This document shows positions 43,825 to 50,530 of a DNA stretch of 64,000 nucleotides, piece by piece. A program made the translations under genes and the position numbers. The notes beneath the pieces are model-generated. The model was not told the origin of the DNA. It was given only the letters and a program-made list of their open reading frames with translations, and made no database searches. Position 1 is the stretch's first letter, and each line of letters begins with the position of its first letter. The DNA is from Verrucomicrobiota bacterium (GTDB taxonomy: Bacteria > Verrucomicrobiota > Verrucomicrobiia > CAIQCK01), in NCBI GenBank assembly GCA_026397915.1, contig JAPLTX010000022.1, positions 62,001-126,000 of the forward strand. The letters run 5' to 3'.

Positions 43825-43887
43825 GACCGAACGCGGGCGGGTCGCGTCAGTTTCCAATTTGCACGCCACTGACCGCCCGCGTCGGTC
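43825..43887. repeat. Imperfect inverted repeat between convergent genes
   Basis: The left arm GACCGAACGCGGGCGGGTC and right arm GACCGCCCGCGTCGGTC are complementary apart from two single-base insertions, with a 27-nt loop. It lies between the convergent lipoprotein and nicotinamidase genes and may serve as a two-way transcription end, although no T-run is present. Confidence 0.45.
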
Positions 43888-43897
43888 AGTTTCGTCG

Positions 43898-44491
43898 TTA
43901 GGCGGCGGCTTCGGCCGCTTCCTCCACCGTGACCAGCTTCACGCCGGCGGCCTTCATCTGCTCGACGGCGCGGGCGCTGTCGTCGGGCTGGGCGTCCACG
44001 CCGCGGATGGCGTCGGCGAACACGAACGTTTCCAGACCGCGCCGCGTCGCGTCGAGGGCCGTGCACTTCACGCAATAGTCCGTGGCCAGCCCGCCGATGA
44101 AGAGGCGGCGGATGCCGCGCTCCACCAGCGGCCGCTCCAGACCCGGCTCGCCGAAGAACGAATACGACTCCACCTTCGGGCCTTCGGCCTTCGAGAGGAC
44201 AACGGCGCCCGCCGGCAGCCGCAGCGCCGGATGAAACGCCGCGCCGGGCGTGCCGCGCACGCAATGGACCGGCCACGGCCCGCCTTGCTCGCGGAAGGAG
44301 CAGTGGTCCGGCGGATGCCAGTCGCGCGTGGCAATGACGAGCGCGCCGGCTTGGGCGAAAAAAGCAGCGCAGCGGTTGAGCGGCGCAACCACCGCGTCGC
44401 CGTCGCGCACCGGCAGCGCGCCGCCGGGGCAGAAGTCGTTCTGCACGTCCACAATCACCAGCGCGCAGGTGCTATCGAGGCGAATTTTCAT
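43898..44491 (-). CDS. pncA: Nicotinamidase / isochorismatase-family hydrolase
   Basis: A 197-residue cytoplasmic protein; the second in-frame ATG is preferred because MKIRLDSTCALVIVDVQNDF aligns with family N-termini. The catalytic Asp lies in VDVQNDFCPGGAL, metal-binding histidines in RDWHPPDHCSF, and the nucleophile Cys140 in GLATDYCVKCTALDA. The full set, including the metal His motif, favours nicotinamidase (nicotinamide to nicotinate, NAD salvage) over other isochorismatase-fold enzymes. A MITE-like repeat begins 15 nt upstream of its start codon. Confidence 0.88.
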   Translation of the reverse strand: MKIRLDSTCALVIVDVQNDFCPGGALPVRDGDAVVAPLNRCAAFFAQAGALVIATRDWHPPDHCSFREQGGPWPVHCVRGTPGAAFHPALRLPAGAVVLSKAEGPKVESYSFFGEPGLERPLVERGIRRLFIGGLATDYCVKCTALDATRRGLETFVFADAIRGVDAQPDDSARAVEQMKAAGVKLVTVEEAAEAAA

Positions 44492-44506
44492 GCCGGCGTA
44501 AACTAA

Positions 44507-44713
44507 ACCGGAACGGTGCAATTACAATCTTCGGTCGGCTCCCCTCACCCTAGCCCTCTCCCCTCGCAAGCGAGGGGCGAGGGAAATCTTGTCGCCGTCC
44601 CCTCGTGCGCGCCGAACGGTTCGCACGCTGCATGGCCGAAGAACATCTCCCTCTCCTCGCGTCAGCGGGGAGAGGGCCGGGGTGAGGGGCCGCGGCAACC
44701 GCATCGTTCCGGT
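44507..44713. mobile_element. MITE-like 207-bp element with terminal inverted repeats
   Basis: The ends are 13-nt inverted repeats with one mismatch (ACCGGAACGGTGC at the left, GCATCGTTCCGGT at the right). Inside are longer complementary arms, CCCCTCACCCTAGCCCTCTC on the left and GAGAGGGCCGGGGTGAGGGG on the right, plus a hairpin in each half (for example CCCCTCG-CAAG-CGAGGGG). It has no coding capacity. This matches a non-autonomous palindromic element; CTCACCC-CCCTCTCC repeats of this kind are dispersed in many bacteria. It fills the gap between the nicotinamidase start and the Gfo/Idh stop, and no transposase is nearby. Confidence 0.75.
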
Positions 44714-44755
44714 GAACTTCGTTGCGCGCGGAGTCAAAACACGCGGCGGAGTTCT

Positions 44756-46060
44756 CTAAACATTCCACCCCGTGCGCATCGCCCGCGACAAGAGCCGGTT
44801 CGCGTCGGCATCGTTGGGGAAGATCTCCCGTGCGGCGTCCCACTTCAGCGGCCGGCCGAGGCGGCAGGAGATGAAACCGAGGTGACAGACGCTCGCGGCG
44901 CGCTGGCCCAGTTCCGGGTGCGTCGTCGGCAGCCGGCGGGACAGGACGCAGTCAATAAAATCGGCGTGGTGGAGAGAACCTGTGCGGACGCGATTTTCAT
45001 CGGGACGAATAATCGAGGTCAGGATGTTTTCCGAACTGGCGGTGATGTCCCAGCCGCCCATGTGAAGCCAGCCCTCGCTTCCCTCGAATCGCACGCCGAA
45101 CCCCTCACCGCTGGCGAGCACCAGCTTCATGCCGTTCGCGTAACGGTAGTTGATCTCGAAGTCCGTCGGCGCGTCGTAGATGCCGTTGGTCGGGAAGGTG
45201 GCCTTGCCGTCAATAAGCTCCGGCCCCGTGAGGTCCACGCCCATGCCCCACGTGGCGAGATCCACGGCGTGGACGCCGTTGTCGCTGATGTAGCCTTCGC
45301 CGTAGTCGAGAATCCAGCGGAAGTTGAAGTGGCAGCGTGCCGCCGTGTAAGGCATCCACGGTGCCGGGCCGAGCCAGAGGTCGTAGTTGAAATCCGCCGG
45401 CACCGGCTCCGGCGGCTCCTGGCCGGTGAAAGTGCCGCGCACGCCGAAACCATGGCCCGGGATGCAGCGCACGACATTCAGCTTGCCGATGCGGCCGTTG
45501 CGCACCAGTTCGCAGGCGTGGCGGAACATTTGCACGGAGCGCCGCTGCGTCCCGGTCTGGAGCACGCGGCCGTGGCGCTTGACCGTCTCGACGATGGCGC
45601 GGCCCTCTGCAATGGAGTAAGCCAGCGGCTTCTCGCAATAGATGTCCTTGCCGACACGCGCCGCAGCGATGGCGATGACCGCGTGCGTGTGGTCTGGCGT
45701 GGCGATCATCAGCGCGTCAATGTCACGGCGCGCGATCAGCTCGCGGTAGTCTTGCGTGACCTCGCAGCCCCTGTAGCCGCTGGTGCCGGACTGTTTCGCG
45801 TAGCGGTCCTCGATGGTGGCGGCCATTGCCTTGGCGCGCGCCAAGTCCACGTCGCACGAGGCGACGATCTGCACGCGCGGGTCGGACAGGAACATGCGCG
45901 TGTCGTGGCCGCCCTGGTTGCCGACGCCAATGCAGGCCATCGTGATGCGCTGGTTGGGCGGCACAGCGCCCGCGCGTCTCGCCTGTAGGATGAACGGCGC
46001 CACCGCAGCGCCGTGACAGGCATACTTGAGGAATGTGCGTCGCGAAAAACTCGTCTTCAT
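44756..46060 (-). CDS. Tat-exported Gfo/Idh/MocA-family oxidoreductase
   Basis: A 434-residue protein; the chosen ATG starts at MKTSFSRRTFLKYACHGA, a canonical Tat signal, whereas the upstream extension is translation of the neighbouring repeat. The Rossmann turn is IGVGNQGGHDTRMF and the conserved catalytic lysine lies in EKPLAYSIAEGRAI. The second half has the usual beta-sheet domain with WILDYGEGYISDNGVHAVDL, which contains the conserved His of the sugar-binding site. It should interconvert a sugar and keto-sugar with bound NAD(P) in the periplasm. It follows the sialidase-fusion gene on the same strand, separated by a BIME-like repeat. Confidence 0.87.
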   Translation of the reverse strand: MKTSFSRRTFLKYACHGAAVAPFILQARRAGAVPPNQRITMACIGVGNQGGHDTRMFLSDPRVQIVASCDVDLARAKAMAATIEDRYAKQSGTSGYRGCEVTQDYRELIARRDIDALMIATPDHTHAVIAIAAARVGKDIYCEKPLAYSIAEGRAIVETVKRHGRVLQTGTQRRSVQMFRHACELVRNGRIGKLNVVRCIPGHGFGVRGTFTGQEPPEPVPADFNYDLWLGPAPWMPYTAARCHFNFRWILDYGEGYISDNGVHAVDLATWGMGVDLTGPELIDGKATFPTNGIYDAPTDFEINYRYANGMKLVLASGEGFGVRFEGSEGWLHMGGWDITASSENILTSIIRPDENRVRTGSLHHADFIDCVLSRRLPTTHPELGQRAASVCHLGFISCRLGRPLKWDAAREIFPNDADANRLLSRAMRTGWNV

Positions 46061-46123
46061 AGCGGTTGCCAATTGTGGCGGCGCGATGGTTGCTCTCCGT
46101 GTCGCGCCGGTCAAGCGGTTTAT

Positions 46124-46191
46124 AGTAGTCCTCTCGCTCCGCGAGAGGGCATCCATCATCGTGATCCGTCACGCGGAGCGTGACGACTACT
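46124..46191. repeat. BIME-like double hairpin that supplies the stop codon of the sialidase-fusion gene
   Basis: Outer arms AGTAGTC and GACTACT pair perfectly. Inside are two hairpins with trinucleotide loops: CTCTCGC-TCC-GCGAGAG and CGTCACGC-GGA-GCGTGACG. The right outer arm contains, on the - strand, the TAG that ends the upstream 697-residue protein. The layout (two GC-rich hairpins, 3-nt loops, complementary ends) is the same as that of the element inside the GT-C gene at 14.1 kb, though the sequence differs. Confidence 0.8.
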
Positions 46192-48280
46192 TTCTGTAAA
46201 TTGCTCCGGGGCTGAGCTTCTCGGCGTAGGACATCATCGTGAAACAGACCAACTGCGTGAGCTTCGGCTCGCTGGCGGCAAAGACCTGACTGGCGAGATA
46301 GCGCAGTTCCTGATCGGCGGCGGTGGCGATGGCTGCGCCATCGGGTAGATAGCGAGCATAGACGTATTGATGGAACGGCAGTCCGCCGAGTTTGCAGCCC
46401 CATTGCTTGCTGTAGTCCCACGGACAGTTCGCGCCGCGACCGCGCTGGTTCTCGCGCATCCACTCCAGCGCCGCGCGAATGTGTTCCACGCTCGCTTTGC
46501 CCAGCGGACTTTGCAAGTCGAGATGCGCCATGCCTGCCGAGAAACCCTCGAAGACATACATCACCACCGCCGGGGCTGCCTCCTTGAAACCGATGTGCTC
46601 GGCTTTGCGGAAATCCATCTTGTTGAGCCAGTCGAGCGCACCGCGGCCGACCTTCAGGTATTCTTCATCACCCGCCTCCGCATAGAGCAGGAACGCCAGC
46701 GAGCCGAAGATGCCCGACGAGCACCACCACTCGCCGTCGAACTTGCTCCACAGGCCGTCGGTAATCCCGCCGCCCGGTCCGACGTAGTTGTCCAGCACCA
46801 GCTTTGTATATGCCATCACCGAGTCCATGTAGCGCCGCCGGTCAGCCAGGTTCTCGCAACGCACCGCTGTGGCCAGCACGCCCATCGCGATGCTCGCGCA
46901 GTCGGCGACATACCATTCGCCCTTCGTTTCGCCTGGTTTGCGACCGTAATTCATCCAGTAAGCGCCCTTGGGCGTCATGCCGTTCTGATACTCGATCATC
47001 CGGTCCGACCATCGCCGGCACACCTTCAAATACTTCCGCTCGCCCGTGAGATCAAACGCCACCGCCAGCGCCCGCACCGCGTAGGAGTCGTGGTAGAAAG
47101 GCACCTTGCGCTCCGGCGTGTTCAATTCCGCACAAGCTGCGTCGCACATTTTCAAGAACTCCGCGCGCAATCGCTGGCCATCGAGCGGTTGAGCAGCAGG
47201 TGCGCGGTCAGTGATTTGGTAGAACCAACTCGCCGGTAAGCTGCGCAGTTTCAGCGACAGGCCGCCTTTGTAGTTGAAGTAGGTGATGAGCGCGCGATCG
47301 CCAACCCACGTAACAGCAGGATATGCCCACGCGTCATCGGCAGGCGTGTCTTCTAGGTTGCGGAAGCTCGTCCATGTCTCTCCCTCGTCCTTGGAAATCG
47401 CCGCGGTGAGAGGATTTCGCCGCTTGGCGCCCGGGTTGTGGTTCCAGATTGCCAACAGGTTGCCGGTGGTCGGGATTCGCGTGATGGCGACCGGCGCGTC
47501 AGAGCCAGTGAGTGGCGTCGGCACTGGCTCAGTCCATGTCTGGCCGCCGTCTTTCGATAGGCTCTTGTATTGGCAGCCCAGCCCTGTGCGCATCAGCATC
47601 ATCACACGCCCGTCGGCCAACTCGATGCACGCTGGCTCGTAGCACTTGCCTTTTGCCGGCCGCACGCGCTGGCTGTCGCGCCACGTCTTGCCGTCGTCGT
47701 CGGATAGAACGCAATAACCGTCCCCTCCCTCCCACGCCTCCAGAAGAATCCGCCCGGTTCGCAACCGGATGCAACGGCCATTGGTGAGGCCTGTGTATTT
47801 GCCGGCCGGACTGAGTTGTTTGGCGTCACTCCACGTTTTTCCATCGTCCGCGGAGGTGCGCATCATAATGCGGCAATCGCTGGACTCGGTGTTCTTCTGG
47901 CAGTGAAAGAGCGCCAGGTCGCCGTTGCGGAGGCGCAGGAGATTGACCTCCATGACATTGCAGCCGCCGTCGTTCTCGATCAGCGTGAACTTCTCGCCCC
48001 ATGTCCGCCCGCCATCTGGCGACAGCTTGCCTGCGATTCGCGCCGGCCCGTGGTCCGCGCCCTGGCCCGCGTAGAACTCCGTCCACGCCAGCAGCAGCGA
48101 GTCGTCCTTGCGCTGGATGATCGCCGCCTCGCTGTTGCGCGAGTTCTTCGGCCCGACCGGCGCGACGAACATTTCGAACGTCTCCGGTTGCTTCACCTGC
48201 GCCGCAGCCGCGCGCTCAGCCAATGCGCCCGCTGCCAACACACAAACCGCCACCGTCACCGTAATTCTGTTTGGTTTCAT
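46187..48280 (-). CDS. Secreted BNR sialidase-like propeller fused to a C-terminal alpha/alpha-toroid domain
   Basis: A 697-residue protein with a Sec signal (MKPNRITVTVAVCVLAAGAL). Residues about 35-355 form a sialidase-type beta-propeller with five Asp boxes (S-x-D-x-G-x-x-W) at 87, 143, 193, 242 and 296, for example SPDGGRTW and SDDDGKTW; an N-terminal FRIP motif is not seen, so sialidase activity is not assured. Residues about 380-690 are helical with repeated hairpins (YAVRALAVAFDLTGERKYLK; ADCASIAMGVLATAVRCENL), resembling an alpha/alpha-barrel glycoside hydrolase, epimerase or lyase. The final codons and stop lie within the adjacent repeat element. It is the fifth gene of the operon that begins with the TIM isomerase at 53.7 kb. 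Confidence 0.75.
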   Translation of the reverse strand: MKPNRITVTVAVCVLAAGALAERAAAAQVKQPETFEMFVAPVGPKNSRNSEAAIIQRKDDSLLLAWTEFYAGQGADHGPARIAGKLSPDGGRTWGEKFTLIENDGGCNVMEVNLLRLRNGDLALFHCQKNTESSDCRIMMRTSADDGKTWSDAKQLSPAGKYTGLTNGRCIRLRTGRILLEAWEGGDGYCVLSDDDGKTWRDSQRVRPAKGKCYEPACIELADGRVMMLMRTGLGCQYKSLSKDGGQTWTEPVPTPLTGSDAPVAITRIPTTGNLLAIWNHNPGAKRRNPLTAAISKDEGETWTSFRNLEDTPADDAWAYPAVTWVGDRALITYFNYKGGLSLKLRSLPASWFYQITDRAPAAQPLDGQRLRAEFLKMCDAACAELNTPERKVPFYHDSYAVRALAVAFDLTGERKYLKVCRRWSDRMIEYQNGMTPKGAYWMNYGRKPGETKGEWYVADCASIAMGVLATAVRCENLADRRRYMDSVMAYTKLVLDNYVGPGGGITDGLWSKFDGEWWCSSGIFGSLAFLLYAEAGDEEYLKVGRGALDWLNKMDFRKAEHIGFKEAAPAVVMYVFEGFSAGMAHLDLQSPLGKASVEHIRAALEWMRENQRGRGANCPWDYSKQWGCKLGGLPFHQYVYARYLPDGAAIATAADQELRYLASQVFAASEPKLTQLVCFTMMSYAEKLSPGAIYRK

Positions 48281-48295
48281 CGGAACTCCGTTGTT

Positions 48296-49561
48296 CTACC
48301 GTTTCGTCACGCGGTCGCCTTGGACGTGGAAGATGTCCGTGTGGCGGCCTTCGAGCGTCAGCGTGACCGACCGCGTGCCGCACAGGACGGCAATGTCCTT
48401 CTTCTCCGTCTCGCCTTGCCACGGGTTGACCGCCATCACGATCCATTCCTCGGCTGAGACGCGCAGTTTCCGGACGAGCGGACGTTTCTCTTTCCAGAGC
48501 ACGTGCGCCGGCTCGTCTATCACCAGCTTCGCCTTGGCGATCTTCGCCGAGAGATCAGAGACGCGGCCGAGGCTGTCCATGAACCGCGGCAGCGAATGGT
48601 AATACTGCCCTTTGCCCTTCGGCTCCCAACCCCACAGCACCAGCCCGCGCGCGCCGCTGAAATACGGCAGCACCGCCATCGCCTCGACCAGATACGGCGC
48701 GAGTTCCTGGCCGGCGAGCTTCTTGTTGCTGTCGTGATAGCGGAGCCATTCGTAGGCGTAGAGCGGTTTGTTGCCGTAGCGGCGGGTGCGCTGGGCGTTT
48801 TCCTCGATGTTCGAGGCGATATAGAAGATCGAGCCGGGGTCGTCGTAGAAGACATAGACGCTCGCGATGTAGAAATCCACGTGGCGGTCAATGTGCCGCC
48901 AAAGCTCGGCGTCGGTGTGGTGCGTGCCGTCTATCTGCGCCGCGCTCTTGCCAGCGAGGCCCCAGTAGTCGCGCCGGAACGGTTGCGGGCCGTAGATGCC
49001 GACCGGCTCGCGCGGCCACTGCTTCTTCGCCCAATCGCACGGCAGCGAGAACCATGTCGCCCACTCGCGGAAGTAGGCGGCGGTGAACTGCTCCTTCGTC
49101 TTCGCGCGGGACGCGGCGCGGGCGGCCTCGTCGGCCCACGCTTTCTCGATGTCCTCCTCGAACGCAAACTCGATGTCGTGGACGAAGATGGCGCCTTTGC
49201 CTCCGCGCGCGGCGATGTTGCGTTTGACGATGCGCTCGAAGAACTCCGGCTTTTTCCAAGGATTAGTCCGGTTGGTGGCGAGGAACGTGTTGATGTTCTC
49301 CTTCTGTTTGCCGGGATAGTCGGAGTAGGTGCCGAGCAGGTCCACCATCTTGAACCCGTGCCGCGCGGCCTGCTCCTCGTTGTAGGCGCGATCCCGCCCG
49401 CCGACATCCCAGAACATGCGCAAGTCGCCGCTCATTGGCACCGAGCGGAGTTGCTCCCACGGCGTTGGGGCCGGCTCCGATTCGCCGGCGCCGAGGCACA
49501 TCGGCGCGAGGCCCAGTCCGCACACCAGCAACAGTTGACGCAGTTTCATCGTGCTCATCAT
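48296..49561 (-). CDS. Secreted glycosidase-like protein of unknown family
   Basis: A 421-residue protein with a Sec signal (MKLRQLLLVCGLGLAPMCLG); the true ATG may be the first, second or fourth codon. The start overlaps the upstream M55 gene stop by 4 nt (ATGA), showing coupling. The body suggests an alpha/beta barrel with a conserved acid pair in GAIFVHDIEFAFEEDIEKAW and strands such as PVGIYGPQPFRRDYWG and ARGLVLWGWEPKGKGQYY, ending in a small beta-sandwich. I do not recognise a named family; a hyaluronidase-like or GH-type barrel is possible but unproven. Confidence 0.65.
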   Translation of the reverse strand: MMSTMKLRQLLLVCGLGLAPMCLGAGESEPAPTPWEQLRSVPMSGDLRMFWDVGGRDRAYNEEQAARHGFKMVDLLGTYSDYPGKQKENINTFLATNRTNPWKKPEFFERIVKRNIAARGGKGAIFVHDIEFAFEEDIEKAWADEAARAASRAKTKEQFTAAYFREWATWFSLPCDWAKKQWPREPVGIYGPQPFRRDYWGLAGKSAAQIDGTHHTDAELWRHIDRHVDFYIASVYVFYDDPGSIFYIASNIEENAQRTRRYGNKPLYAYEWLRYHDSNKKLAGQELAPYLVEAMAVLPYFSGARGLVLWGWEPKGKGQYYHSLPRFMDSLGRVSDLSAKIAKAKLVIDEPAHVLWKEKRPLVRKLRVSAEEWIVMAVNPWQGETEKKDIAVLCGTRSVTLTLEGRHTDIFHVQGDRVTKR

Positions 49562-50505
49562 TCTTTCACGGCCTCATGCTTCATGGGCGCGTTCATCAGG
49601 GCGATGCCGTCGCTGGGATGGCTGGAACGGCCGATTTGCTTTGGCTGTTTGCCTTGACGGCGGAGGATGGTCACGCGCTCGAACGGCGGCTTGAGGGCGA
49701 GGATGCCGAAACTCGCGTCGGTCTTGGCGCGACGAAGGGCGCGCTCCGCCGCGGCGGCAATCATCGCGCGCGCCCGCTGCGGATGGGAGTGGATGGCGGC
49801 GAGGTTGCGCTTGGCGTAGGCGTCGCGGTCGCACTCATCGCCGCGGCCGGACGTGGTGCCGTGTTTTACGGCAGCGGTTTCGATACCCGGCAGCAAAGCT
49901 CTGGCTTCCTTCGTGAACGCCAGATCGCCGGCGCCGAAAATGTAGCGCACGCCCAACTGCGCCGCGCAGAGCGCCATCTCGCCGAACTCGCCGACGGGCG
50001 TGCCGTTGATGGTCGTCTCGAACACGCCAAAGCTGCCCGTGTGGGCCAGATGCGCGTTTTCCGTTCGGGACATGGCGTGCTGGCCGACGCACGCGGCATA
50101 GCCGAAGCTCTCGTCCAGGCTGAACGGATAGGGCGGCGGCGACCAGTTGCGCGCCAGTTCCGCGCGTGGATCCAGCAGCTTGGGATTGATCCCGCCGTGG
50201 CCGTGGCCGTCGGCGACGAGGAACTCCGTGGCCCCGGCGCGCGCGAAGCCCGCGATGGCGGCGTTGACCTCGGCGGTGAGAAGCTCCTTGCCCAGATCGT
50301 AGTAGCGTCCTTCGGGCTTGCACCAGTTCTCGGAATCCAGGATGCCGGCCACGCCCTCCATGTCGGTCATGATGTAAACCCGCTTCCCGCGTTTCGACGG
50401 GGCAGCTTTCGCATCGCCGGCCCGCGCGGCCGAACTGAAGGCGATCCCCCAGCCGATCGCGGCACCGGTTTTCAGGAACTTGCGGCGACTGAGTTGCTGA
50501 AACAT
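49558..50505 (-). CDS. Tat-exported M55-family D-aminopeptidase (DppA-like)
   Basis: A 315-residue protein with a Tat signal (LSRRKFLKTGAAIGWG). All elements of the M55/DppA zinc site are present: Asp48 and Glu50 in TDMEGVAGI, His101 in ADGHGHGG, His143 in VGQHAM, the catalytic His155 in AHTGSFGVFE, and Glu173 in PVGEFGEMAL. DppA of Bacillus is a cytoplasmic D-alanyl-D-alanine aminopeptidase; export of a homolog within a glycan operon is unusual and suggests release of D-amino acids from a peptidoglycan-like or modified glycan substrate, which is inference. It overlaps the downstream gene and follows the GH-like gene by 25 nt. Confidence 0.88.
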   Translation of the reverse strand: MFQQLSRRKFLKTGAAIGWGIAFSSAARAGDAKAAPSKRGKRVYIMTDMEGVAGILDSENWCKPEGRYYDLGKELLTAEVNAAIAGFARAGATEFLVADGHGHGGINPKLLDPRAELARNWSPPPYPFSLDESFGYAACVGQHAMSRTENAHLAHTGSFGVFETTINGTPVGEFGEMALCAAQLGVRYIFGAGDLAFTKEARALLPGIETAAVKHGTTSGRGDECDRDAYAKRNLAAIHSHPQRARAMIAAAAERALRRAKTDASFGILALKPPFERVTILRRQGKQPKQIGRSSHPSDGIALMNAPMKHEAVKE

Positions 50506-50530
50506 ACGAGACTCCTTGTTGAGATGATTG

